A stretch of DNA of 35,262 nucleotides from FCB group bacterium (lineage in GTDB: Bacteria > Zixibacteria > MSB-5A5 > GN15 > JAAZOE01): contig JAAEQF010000129.1 of assembly GCA_024231695.1 (NCBI GenBank), positions 1 to 35,262 on the forward strand, read 5' to 3'. Below the pieces are notes generated by a model, which was not told the DNA's origin, ran no database searches, and saw only the letters and a program-made list of their open reading frames with translations. This document shows, in pieces, positions 7,319-14,936 of the stretch (within the stretch, counting starts at the first letter, position 1; the number at the start of each line of letters is the position of its first letter). A program made the position numbers and the translations under genes.

Positions 7319-7681
7319 ATGAGAAAGCAAATATCCAACGATCAAGGGTTTACTCTCCTGGAAGTATTGACATCCATGTTCATAATGTCCTTCTCCATGC
7401 TCTTGCTTCTGCATCTGGCCATGGTCGCCCTTGATGGTAATACCTGGGCATCGGGGACAACGTCCAGCACTCAGCTCCTGCAGGAAAAGCTTGAGGAATT
7501 GAGGAGTTTTGATGATCCTGAATCGGGCGCGGATACGGTCGGCCAGGTTTACCGTGACTGGACCGTAACCACTGCCGGCTCTCATTTGCGTCAAGTGGCC
7601 CTGACGGCCACCTGGTACTCTCCTGATTCGCTGGCTCATTCAAACACGATCACGACACTGATCAAAACAGATTCTTTATAG
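7319..7681 (+). CDS. PilV-like minor prepilin
   Basis: A 120-residue prepilin-type protein of the type IV pilus/type II secretion superfamily. It begins MRKQISNDQG, then FTLLEVL: the prepilin peptidase site falls after G10, with Phe at +1 and the conserved Glu at +5, followed by a hydrophobic helix (about 11-34). The small C-terminal part matches PilV-like minor pilins in size and order. The start is the ATG at 7319, with AAAGG seven bases upstream; an in-frame TTG at 7304 lies before the ribosome-binding site and is not used. It is first in the pilin cluster, directly behind the sigma-54 promoter candidate and nine bases before the pilW-like gene. Assignment to PilV rather than another minor pilin rests on gene order. 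Confidence 0.82.
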   Translation: MRKQISNDQGFTLLEVLTSMFIMSFSMLLLLHLAMVALDGNTWASGTTSSTQLLQEKLEELRSFDDPESGADTVGQVYRDWTVTTAGSHLRQVALTATWYSPDSLAHSNTITTLIKTDSL

Positions 7682-7690
7682 GAGGCGGCC

Positions 7691-8500
7691 ATGAAGCGGA
7701 TTTTCAGATCGAATGCCGGCTTTACTCTCATCGAGCTGCTGGTAGCGTTGTTGATCACCGGCATAATCACAGCCGCGATGTTTCGAGTTTATGTCAACCA
7801 GCATCATGCCTGGATGATTCAGGATTCAGTTATTGAAATGCAGCAGAACGCTCGAGCGGCCATTGATGAGTTGACTCGCCAGTTGCGCATGACCGGTTAC
7901 GCTCTACCCAATGGCACTTCTCCAATGGCAGTTTATAATACGAATCCTGATACCATTGCAGTTTTCTATAGAAACAACACGACCTGTGAGGCTTCCCTGG
8001 ATGCAGACATGCCAACTCCTTCATCCGAACTTGATTGTACAGGATCAGACGTAAGTTGTTTCTATGTGGGCCAATTGGGTTATATCTATGATCCGAACCT
8101 GGAAACGGGTGAGTTTTTCGTGATCTCTCAGGTAGATCCATCACCGGCTAAATTTCAGCACAGTAGTGCACCGTTGTCACGGGCTTATCCGACGGGATCA
8201 CAAGTCATGCATGTGGAGACAGTCAAATTTTTCATAGATGAAGGCGATACTCTGCATCCGATGCTAATGATACAGATAGGTAGCAGTGCACCGCAACCAT
8301 ACGCCAGCGATATTGTTGATTTGCAATTTACCTACACGTTGAAAAACGGAGTAGTGCTCGACCAGCCTGTTATTGTCGACGACATCCGTCAGATCGGGAT
8401 TCGCCTGATCTCGAGATCACAAACCCCTGATGTCGAGTTCACCGAAAACCCGTATCGTTTTGAGACCTATCAATCTCAGGTATATCTGCGAAATATGTAG
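7691..8500 (+). CDS. PilW-like minor prepilin
   Basis: A 269-residue prepilin-like protein. The leader MKRIFRSNAG is followed by FTLIELLVALL, with Glu at +5 of the mature protein and the usual N-terminal membrane helix (about 11-32). The sequence after the helix, with MQQNARAAIDELTRQLRMTG at about 45-64, is characteristic of PilW-type pilins, which prime pilus assembly at the tip together with PilV and PilX. Four Cys residues in the 100-125 region may form disulfides. AGGAGG lies just upstream of the ATG at 7691. It sits between the PilV-like and first PilX-like genes, the order seen in minor-pilin operons. No pilY1, fimU or pilE homologue is found in the window. Confidence 0.85.
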   Translation: MKRIFRSNAGFTLIELLVALLITGIITAAMFRVYVNQHHAWMIQDSVIEMQQNARAAIDELTRQLRMTGYALPNGTSPMAVYNTNPDTIAVFYRNNTTCEASLDADMPTPSSELDCTGSDVSCFYVGQLGYIYDPNLETGEFFVISQVDPSPAKFQHSSAPLSRAYPTGSQVMHVETVKFFIDEGDTLHPMLMIQIGSSAPQPYASDIVDLQFTYTLKNGVVLDQPVIVDDIRQIGIRLISRSQTPDVEFTENPYRFETYQSQVYLRNM

Positions 8501-8538
8501 GTGAAATGGCCATAGAAACGCTCAGGAATCTAGTCCAT

Positions 8539-8552
8539 GGTTGCTTGCAACC
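8539..8552 (+). other. Perfect hairpin abutting the ribosome-binding site of the first pilX-like gene
   Basis: GGTTGC-TT-GCAACC is a 6-bp perfect palindrome, ending immediately before the GGGAGG ribosome-binding site (8553-8558). It could influence translation of the first PilX-like protein, but the stem is short and may be incidental. Confidence 0.3.
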
Positions 8553-8563
8553 GGGAGGACAAT

Positions 8564-10255
8564 ATGCAGACATATAGACAACTATCAAATGAAAAGGGCG
8601 TGGCTCTTTTTATCGCTCTCATGCTGGTGTTGATGCTATCGGTAGTAGGAATCGGCATCATTAAATCATCCAACGATGAAATATCGATAGCCGGTAATGA
8701 GTTGCAGGAGATGAGGACATTTTATGCGGCCGAGGGAGGGCTTGATCTGGCCGCCGCTGCCATTCAGACGGAATACGAAGAGACGGGATTCCCGCCGACT
8801 CATCTGCCGACCAATGTCATGAATATGGAAGGCATCTCGGTCAAGTACGCCACGGTCGCGGAAGACACCGTGCAGAAACTCCTGAACAAGGGTTCCATGG
8901 CCGGATTGAATGCACTGGTCAAGCCATTTACGATTCAGGCTACGGCGATAGACGCAGTCAATAATACGGCGATCAATCTGGAGGAAACATTTGAAGTAGC
9001 TCTGGTGCCGATTTTTCAATTTTCCGTTTTTTACGAAACTGATTTGGAGATCGCTCCCGGGCCGTCAATGCTTCTTTTTGGCCGTGTCCACTCCAACGCC
9101 AACGTTTATCTGCAATCGGGTAATGAGATCAATATCGATTCCTATTTCACGTCCTATGGGGACATCTATCATGGACGTAAACCGGGATCAGGCAAGAGCA
9201 CTTCCAACGGCGATGTTAATATCAAGGGAATCGACGGCAACTACTATTCCATGCGAGATGGGGGTGATTGGCTGGATGCTCATGACGGCCACTGGTACGA
9301 CTCAGCTGCCGCACGTTGGGGCGGACGAGTACAGGACAAGGCTTTCGGTCAAAAGAAGTTGAATTTGCCTTTGGCCAATCCTGATGATGCTCATTTAATC
9401 GTAGATAGAGCGTCGGCTAACGGCGGCAACAGCGATTCTTTTGAGCACAAGGCCGGTTTCAAGATCATGGACGGTACCGCCTATTCATATGATGGGTCCT
9501 CCTGGTCGGATGTCACCGCAGAGCTGGTTGCCGATGGTTCAATAGTCGAAACAACATTTCATGATAAACGGGAAGGCGAGGACGCTACCGTTTATGATAT
9601 CGACATGAGTGTCTTCAAAGATTCGGATAAATTCCCAGCCAATGGAATTATCTATGCCGGCGATGACCGCAGCGGGCTTCGGGGAACACGGATTTTCAAC
9701 GCCGACGATGTGGGGCAGCCGGTGACTTTTGCCTCGGAAAACCCGATTTACACCATGGGTGATATAAACACGAATAACAAGCAACCGATGGCTATCATTA
9801 CTGACGCTTTGACTATTCTTTCCGATGCCTGGGATGATGATCCGGCAGTGGCCGGCTCCGGAGATAAAAGTGATCGAATAGCCGATGGTACCGACGTCAA
9901 TTTCTCGTATATAACCGGCAACCAGGAAACCGGAGCGGACGGGGCCGGTTACAATGGCGGATTGGAAAACCTGCCGCGGTTTTTGGAGAAATGGTCTGGC
10001 AAAACTTTGACATTTCGCGGATCAATAATCAATCTCTGGTTATCGGAAGTGGCCGTGGGCGACTGGTCGGGATCATATTATTCCCCGCCTACACGTGATT
10101 GGGCTTTTGATACCGATCTGACCGATCCCAACAAGCTTCCTCCGGGAACGCCGACCGTGCGGACGTTTATCCGCCTGGGCTGGAAACAGAACGACGTGGC
10201 CTATTCGGCCAGTGACATGATGGATTACAGCGACGGGGATGGAGATCCCTATTAA
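8564..10255 (+). CDS. Large PilX-like pilus assembly protein, copy 1
   Basis: A 563-residue protein with a PilX-type N-terminus: KGVALFIALMLVLMLSVVG, then SSNDEISIAGNELQEM and an AAEGGL motif, as in the PilX_N family. Cleavage would follow the Gly; the mature +5 residue is Ile rather than Glu, as is common for PilX/GspK-like subunits thought to cap the pilus tip. The other roughly 500 residues form a large, Asp/Gly/Ser-rich extracellular region, far larger than classical PilX (about 200 residues). It shares landmarks with the two downstream copies: WGGRV.D.AFG, ASENPIY, GGLENLPRFLE, and a C-terminal block with PTR.W.FDTDL. The ATG at 8564 is chosen over 8537, because GGGAGG lies five bases before it. 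It is the most diverged of the three copies. Confidence 0.82.
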   Translation: MQTYRQLSNEKGVALFIALMLVLMLSVVGIGIIKSSNDEISIAGNELQEMRTFYAAEGGLDLAAAAIQTEYEETGFPPTHLPTNVMNMEGISVKYATVAEDTVQKLLNKGSMAGLNALVKPFTIQATAIDAVNNTAINLEETFEVALVPIFQFSVFYETDLEIAPGPSMLLFGRVHSNANVYLQSGNEINIDSYFTSYGDIYHGRKPGSGKSTSNGDVNIKGIDGNYYSMRDGGDWLDAHDGHWYDSAAARWGGRVQDKAFGQKKLNLPLANPDDAHLIVDRASANGGNSDSFEHKAGFKIMDGTAYSYDGSSWSDVTAELVADGSIVETTFHDKREGEDATVYDIDMSVFKDSDKFPANGIIYAGDDRSGLRGTRIFNADDVGQPVTFASENPIYTMGDINTNNKQPMAIITDALTILSDAWDDDPAVAGSGDKSDRIADGTDVNFSYITGNQETGADGAGYNGGLENLPRFLEKWSGKTLTFRGSIINLWLSEVAVGDWSGSYYSPPTRDWAFDTDLTDPNKLPPGTPTVRTFIRLGWKQNDVAYSASDMMDYSDGDGDPY

Positions 10256-10269
10256 GAGATGAATATTTG

Positions 10270-10311
10270 CGGGAACGCCTTTCGGGTAAATGATCCGGGA
10301 GCGCGTTCCCG
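10270..10311. other. Hairpin in the pilX copy 1-copy 2 spacer
   Basis: CGGGAACGC (10270-10278) and GCGTTCCCG (10303-10311) are perfect 9-bp complements around a 24-base loop, 14 bases after the copy 1 stop codon. It is followed by AATTAATTT, not a clean T-run, so it may be a weak terminator or an RNA-processing/stability hairpin separating expression of the pilX copies. Confidence 0.5.
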
Positions 10312-10379
10312 GAATTAATTTACAAGCAACTTATAGTGCGCGCGCCAATCAATTTAGACGATATTTAAATCAGATGAAC

Positions 10380-10395
10380 TTTACATATATGTAAA
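10380..10395. promoter_or_regulatory. 16-bp perfect palindrome upstream of pilX copy 2
   Basis: TTTACATATATGTAAA is fully symmetrical and lies 95 bases before the start of pilX copy 2. Its length and perfect dyad suit binding of a dimeric regulator, but A/T-rich palindromes also arise by chance. No equivalent precedes copy 3. Confidence 0.4.
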
Positions 10396-10460
10396 TAAAC
10401 GCTGGAATTGGCCGATTTATATCAAGGAAAACTTGGTATTCCTGATTTCCGGGAATAACT

Positions 10461-10470
10461 ACTGAAACAT
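10461..10470 (+). promoter_or_regulatory. Shared upstream box ACTGAAACAT (copy 2)
   Basis: The decamer ACTGAAACAT occurs 20 bases before the start codon of pilX copy 2 and, identically, 18 bases before copy 3 (12381-12390). The surrounding spacers are otherwise mostly different, so its survival suggests a function such as a promoter element or translation signal, or a remnant of the duplication. Confidence 0.35.
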
Positions 10471-10490
10471 ACACTTAGGGCGGGCAATAC

Positions 10491-12230
10491 ATGTTCATGC
10501 CTCATAAAATTCGCAATAACTCCGGTGTCGCGCTTTTTATTGCGTTGATGCTGGTTCTAATGCTTTCAGTTATCGGCATCGGAATTATCAGATCATCGAA
10601 TGACGAAATCACCATTGCCGGAAATGAACTGCAGGAAATGGTGGCCTTTTATTCGGCTGAGGCCGGTTTGGCTCAGGCTTCCGCTGCCATACAAACCCAC
10701 TATGAAGTCAACCAATTGGCCCCGACTGATCTTCCGGCCGGCAAAAAGGCCATGGCTAATGCGACCATGGTTTATGTTACCACAAATGATGGCGCTGCTG
10801 TAGCCAAAAAATTGACAACGGGCTCGCTATCAGGTCTTAACGCCACGGTGAAATCATTTACTATTGAATCGATTGGAACTTCGCTTTCTGAGGGAAGTCA
10901 GGTCAGGTTGACGCAGGGATTCGAGGCCGCTCAGGTGCCTATATTCCAGTTCGCCGTATTCTATATGGGTGATCTCTGGGCTCAACCGGCTTTTGATATG
11001 AATATTGACGGGCGAGTTCATGTAAACGGAGATATGTACTTGCGGCATTCCGGATCATCGTCTATGGCCTTGTCGTTCACTGATCGAGTTACTTGCGGCG
11101 GAGACATTAATCACGGGTTTGGTTACGGTGATGACAATCATGCCGCCGATGTCAAATTTCGCGATGGTTCGGGCAATATGGTCAGCATGAAAGTCGACGG
11201 CAATTGGCTGGATGCTTCCGATTCGGATTGGTTCACTAAGGCCTCGACCACCTGGGGCGGACGTGTTCGCGATCAGGCTTTTGGAGAACAATCGCTTAAT
11301 CTGCCACTGACCAGTGATGATCCCCATAAAATCATCGAAAGAGCCAATGGTTCGTCCAATCCGGATTCCTACGAAAATAAGGCTACGTTAAAAATAATCG
11401 ACGGCGTGCCCTATAGTAAATCGGGCAGTTCCTGGATAAATATCAGCGGCTCACTTCCGTCCGGAACGATTATCGACGGTAACGCTGATCCCGCGGTTGA
11501 GTTTTATGACGCTCACGAAAAAAAATGGGTGCGCAATACTCAGGTGGATGTTGGACTATTAAAAAGCAGCGGCTATTATCCTTCGAACGGCGTTATCTAT
11601 GTGTCCGATCAACGAACCAGTTATCTTCCCGATCACTCCAGTAAACCGCTCAATGGCTTGAGCATGGTCAACGGTGATCAGATTGACAGCCCATCCGGCA
11701 AGGGTCTTACCCTGGCCAGTGAAAACCCGGTATATTTTCAGGGCGACTTCAATACTAATAACAAAGAGCCGGTAGCCGCCATTTGTGATGCCGTCACATT
11801 CCTTTCCAACAATTGGGATCCCAACGATTCGGACAAGGCCTATTACAAGCGACCGGCCAGCGCAACAACAGCCAATATCTCTTTTATAACCGGTAATCTG
11901 CCGGCCGAGGGTACCAACTATGGCGGCGGTTTGGAGAATCTCCCCCGCTTCCTCGAAGATTGGAATGCAAAGGATTTCAATTTAAAGGGATCGTTTATCC
12001 AGGGTTGGGAATCGCGCCAGGCCAAAGGCACATGGCGATATATTCAATCCTCGGACGCCTATTATTCGGCTCCGACCCGTAACTGGAGTTTTGACACCGA
12101 TCTTTTAGATCCGACCAAACTTCCGCCGGAAACGCCTCAGATTCAGGTCTTCCAACGCACCGGTTGGCAACAACTTGACGCCGGTATTACGGCGGCAGAT
12201 ATGATAGGTACTGACAGCATAACGAATTAA
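10491..12230 (+). CDS. Large PilX-like pilus assembly protein, copy 2
   Basis: A 579-residue protein with the same architecture as copy 1: a short leader ending NNSG, then VALFIALMLVLMLSVIGIGII, SSNDEITIAGNELQEM and SAEAGL (PilX_N), followed by a very large extracellular region. It is a near-duplicate of copy 3, with roughly nine in ten residues the same by eye, while copy 1 matches mainly in the N-terminal 55 residues and in scattered blocks. Substitutions cluster near residues 210-225, 455-485 and at the C-terminus, which may be exposed loops. The start is the ATG at 10491, with AGGGCGGG upstream; a second ATG at 10497 is possible. It is likely a pilus-tip or minor subunit; adhesion is a guess. 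Confidence 0.82.
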   Translation: MFMPHKIRNNSGVALFIALMLVLMLSVIGIGIIRSSNDEITIAGNELQEMVAFYSAEAGLAQASAAIQTHYEVNQLAPTDLPAGKKAMANATMVYVTTNDGAAVAKKLTTGSLSGLNATVKSFTIESIGTSLSEGSQVRLTQGFEAAQVPIFQFAVFYMGDLWAQPAFDMNIDGRVHVNGDMYLRHSGSSSMALSFTDRVTCGGDINHGFGYGDDNHAADVKFRDGSGNMVSMKVDGNWLDASDSDWFTKASTTWGGRVRDQAFGEQSLNLPLTSDDPHKIIERANGSSNPDSYENKATLKIIDGVPYSKSGSSWINISGSLPSGTIIDGNADPAVEFYDAHEKKWVRNTQVDVGLLKSSGYYPSNGVIYVSDQRTSYLPDHSSKPLNGLSMVNGDQIDSPSGKGLTLASENPVYFQGDFNTNNKEPVAAICDAVTFLSNNWDPNDSDKAYYKRPASATTANISFITGNLPAEGTNYGGGLENLPRFLEDWNAKDFNLKGSFIQGWESRQAKGTWRYIQSSDAYYSAPTRNWSFDTDLLDPTKLPPETPQIQVFQRTGWQQLDAGITAADMIGTDSITN

Positions 12231-12251
12231 TGCAACAACGATAATTTGATC

Positions 12252-12310
12252 GGGGATACGTCCATAGGTAGGAATAAATGGGAGTATCCCCAAAAAGTAT
12301 ATATTCCCAT
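12252..12310. other. Two mutually exclusive hairpins upstream of pilX copy 3
   Basis: GGGGATAC (12252-12259) can pair with GTATCCCC (12284-12291), which is followed by AAAAA. Alternatively ATGGGA (12278-12283) can pair with TCCCAT (12305-12310). The second hairpin's 5' arm lies in the loop of the first, so the two pairings compete only partly. The arrangement resembles an attenuator but has no recognisable ligand domain. Confidence 0.3.
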
Positions 12311-12380
12311 ATAAAAAATACATCCTCTCGAACCGATCCTATAAATATACATCTGGATAATCTCGACATCTATGACATCC

Positions 12381-12390
12381 ACTGAAACAT
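12381..12390 (+). promoter_or_regulatory. Shared upstream box ACTGAAACAT (copy 3)
   Basis: Identical decamer to the one before copy 2, at nearly the same distance from the start codon (18 bases). Confidence 0.35.
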
Positions 12391-12408
12391 TTATAGAATG
12401 GATGGGTT

Positions 12409-14151
12409 ATGTATTTACCGGAAGGAATCAGTAATGATTCCGGTGTCGCTCTGTTCATCGCGCTGATGCTGGTACTTATGCTTTCCATCATCGGGATCGG
12501 AATCATCAAATCGTCGAATGACGAGATAACCATCGCCGGAAATGAATTGCAGGAAATGGTGGCCTTTTATTCGGCTGAGGCCGGTTTGGCTCAGGCATCC
12601 GCAGCTATCCAGACAAACTATGAGAATACCAGCCTGGCACCGACTGATCTTCCGGCCGGAAAAATGGACATGGCTAATGCGACCATGGTTTATGTTACCA
12701 CAGATGATGGCGCCGCCGTGGCCAAGAAATTATTGACGGGTTCCTTGGCCGGTCTTAATGCCACGGTGAAATCATTTACTATTGAGTCGATCGGAACTTC
12801 GCTTTCCGAGGGAAGTCAGGTTCGCCTGACGCAGGGATTTGAGGCCGCTCAAGTGCCGATATTCCAATTCGCCGTGTTCTATATGGGCGATCTTTGGACC
12901 CAACCGGCTTTCGATATGACTATCAATGGTCGAGTTCATGTCAATGGCGATATGTACCTGCGTCATTCCGGATCATCATCCATGGCTTTATCCTTTAATG
13001 ATAGGGTGACCTGCGGGGGCGACATCAACCACGGATTCGGTAGCGGTTCTGACGATCACGCTGCCGACATTCTATTCGCCGATGGTTCGGGGAACATGGT
13101 CAGCATGAAAGTTGACGGTAATTGGCTGGATGCTTCCGATTCGGATTGGTTCAACAAAGCCTCGACCACCTGGGGCGGACGGGTTCGCGATCAGGCTTTT
13201 GGAGAAAGGTCGCTTAACCTGCCGCTGACCAGCGACGACCCTCACAAAATCATCGAAAGAGCCAACGGTTCGGCTAATCCGGATTCCTACGAAAACAGGG
13301 CGACGATGAAAATTATTGATGGGGTTGCCTATCAAAAATCGGGTAGTTCCTGGATAAATATCAGTGCCTCACTTCCAGCCGGAACGATTATCGACGGCAG
13401 TACAGATCCCTCGGTCGAGTTTTACGACGCTCACGAGAAGAAGTGGGTGCGCAATACTCAGGTAGATGTCGGACTGCTGAAAAGCAGCGGTTATTACCCA
13501 TCAAACGGCGTTATCTATGTATCCGATCAGCGAACCACTTATCTTCCCGATCATTCCAACAAACCGCTCAATGGCGTAAGCATGGTCAACGGTAATCAGA
13601 TTGACAGCCCATCCGGCAAGGGTCTTACCTTGGCCAGTGAAAATCCGGTATATATTCAGGGTGACTTTAATACCAGCGACAAGGAACCGGTCGCTGCTAT
13701 TTGCGATGCCATCACGTTCCTTTCCAACAACTGGGATCCCAATAACTCAGATAAAAGCTATACCAGTCGCCCAGCCAGTCAGACAACCGCCAATATTTCC
13801 TTTCTAACCGGTTATCTTCCGGCCGATGGATCAAACTACGGCGGCGGTCTGGAAAATCTTCCCCGCTTCCTCGAAGATTGGAATGGAAGAGATTTCAGTT
13901 TGAAGGGATCGTTTATTCAGGGTTGGGATTCACGTCAGGCGAATGGCACATGGAGATATATTCAAGCCTCTGATGCCTATTATTCGGCCCCGACGCGTAA
14001 CTGGAGCTTTGACACCGATCTTTTGGACCCAACCAAACTTCCGCCGGAAACGCCTCAAATTCAGGTTTTCCAACGCACAGGTTGGCAACAACTTGACGCC
14101 GGCATTACGGCCGCCGATATGATTGCGGCTTCGGATACTCTCACTGACTAA
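12409..14151 (+). CDS. Large PilX-like pilus assembly protein, copy 3
   Basis: A 580-residue PilX_N-type protein, the closest relative of copy 2. The start-to-start period is 1918 bases, and long stretches are identical at the DNA level, for example around 12541-12590 against 10622-10671. The leader ends NDSG before VALFIALMLVLMLSIIGIGII. The extracellular part keeps WGGRVRDQAFG, LASENPVY, GGLENLPRFLEDW and the terminal NWSFDTDLLDP block. The ribosome-binding site before the ATG at 12409 is weak (GGATGGG). It is the last gene of the pilin cluster and is followed by a strong terminator. Tandem near-identical copies allow recombination between them, so copy number may vary between strains; that is inference. 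Confidence 0.82.
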   Translation: MYLPEGISNDSGVALFIALMLVLMLSIIGIGIIKSSNDEITIAGNELQEMVAFYSAEAGLAQASAAIQTNYENTSLAPTDLPAGKMDMANATMVYVTTDDGAAVAKKLLTGSLAGLNATVKSFTIESIGTSLSEGSQVRLTQGFEAAQVPIFQFAVFYMGDLWTQPAFDMTINGRVHVNGDMYLRHSGSSSMALSFNDRVTCGGDINHGFGSGSDDHAADILFADGSGNMVSMKVDGNWLDASDSDWFNKASTTWGGRVRDQAFGERSLNLPLTSDDPHKIIERANGSANPDSYENRATMKIIDGVAYQKSGSSWINISASLPAGTIIDGSTDPSVEFYDAHEKKWVRNTQVDVGLLKSSGYYPSNGVIYVSDQRTTYLPDHSNKPLNGVSMVNGNQIDSPSGKGLTLASENPVYIQGDFNTSDKEPVAAICDAITFLSNNWDPNNSDKSYTSRPASQTTANISFLTGYLPADGSNYGGGLENLPRFLEDWNGRDFSLKGSFIQGWDSRQANGTWRYIQASDAYYSAPTRNWSFDTDLLDPTKLPPETPQIQVFQRTGWQQLDAGITAADMIAASDTLTD

Positions 14152-14173
14152 GCAAAATCAGATTTCACTTTGA

Positions 14174-14202
14174 GGGCGGGAAGTTATCCCGCCCTTTTTT
14201 TT
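14174..14202 (+). terminator. Strong rho-independent terminator ending the pilin cluster
   Basis: GGGCGGG (14174-14180), loop AAGTTAT, CCCGCCC (14188-14194) and eight T form a textbook terminator, 22 bases after the stop codon of pilX copy 3. Confidence 0.95.
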
Positions 14203-14251
14203 GCCTTTAATCAAGCTTGTCATAGCCATTGGGGCTGTATATCTTGAGTCC

Positions 14252-14899
14252 ATGACCGGCGACATTTTTAAAATCCCCAATCTGATATCCATCGGCCGGC
14301 TAATATTTCTGATACCGGCCGGATATTTTCTTTCTCAACCGGGGGTCAATGACCGTTTTTATGCTCTTGCCTGTCTGACGGTGGCCGCGGCGACCGACTA
14401 TCTGGATGGTTATCTGGCTCGCAAACTTAATCAACAGACCCGCCTGGGGCTTTTGTTAGACCCCCTCTGTGATAAAATTATGGCCGGGGTATTGGCTTTA
14501 CTATTAATAGTTTATCGAGATTTTCCCGTTTGGCTGGCGGCAGTGATTATTGGTCGCGATCTATTGATAATGGTGGGCGGCTTGGCCTTAAAGTCAAAAG
14601 TCGAGGGCATACCTCCTTCCAATCTGTCGGGCAAGTATGCTTTCGCTTCCGTGGCCGTGCTTTTGATCAGTCATGTGATCCTTTTCGATTTCGGAATTAT
14701 AGTGTTTACCGGACTGGCTTTGTTTTTTTTAACCCTTTCCCTTTTTATGTACGGGCGTAGCCTGATTATTGTATTACGCGGCGGGGAAATCCCCCGTTTT
14801 GCCGACCGGCCAGCCTATTTGGCTTTGCGCAGCGCGGCTTCATGGATAGTATCACTTGTTTTCCTTTACAAGCTGGCCGAGTTTATCGGCTGGCTATAG
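14252..14899 (+). CDS. CDP-alcohol phosphatidyltransferase (PgsA-like)
   Basis: An integral membrane enzyme that transfers a phosphatidyl group from CDP-diacylglycerol to an alcohol, probably glycerol-3-phosphate as in PgsA; another acceptor cannot be excluded. The full family signature DG-x2-AR-x8-G-x3-D-x3-D is present, from LDGYLAR to LDPLCDK (mature residues about 49-71), with all metal-binding Asp residues. About six membrane segments are visible. The ATG at 14252 (215 residues, MTGDIFKIPN) is chosen because the longer frame would start at a TTG inside the T-run of the preceding terminator. The ribosome-binding site is weak. The GT-C glycosyltransferase gene follows after 37 bases, so a shared role in making a glycosylated lipid is possible. 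Confidence 0.87.
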   Translation: MTGDIFKIPNLISIGRLIFLIPAGYFLSQPGVNDRFYALACLTVAAATDYLDGYLARKLNQQTRLGLLLDPLCDKIMAGVLALLLIVYRDFPVWLAAVIIGRDLLIMVGGLALKSKVEGIPPSNLSGKYAFASVAVLLISHVILFDFGIIVFTGLALFFLTLSLFMYGRSLIIVLRGGEIPRFADRPAYLALRSAASWIVSLVFLYKLAEFIGWL

Positions 14900-14936
14900 A
14901 GTTTTTGCCTGTGACTGATATTAGTCGAGATAAATC

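Noticed and set aside
8537-8563. ATG start nine codons upstream for the first PilX-like protein
   Set aside because: It lies before a hairpin and has no ribosome-binding site, while GGGAGG sits at the right distance from the ATG at 8564.
14201-14251. Longer N-terminus for the CDP-alcohol phosphatidyltransferase, from a TTG
   Set aside because: The TTG lies in the T-run of the preceding terminator, so the codon would hardly be transcribed in that unit; the ATG at 14252 gives the normal family N-terminus.
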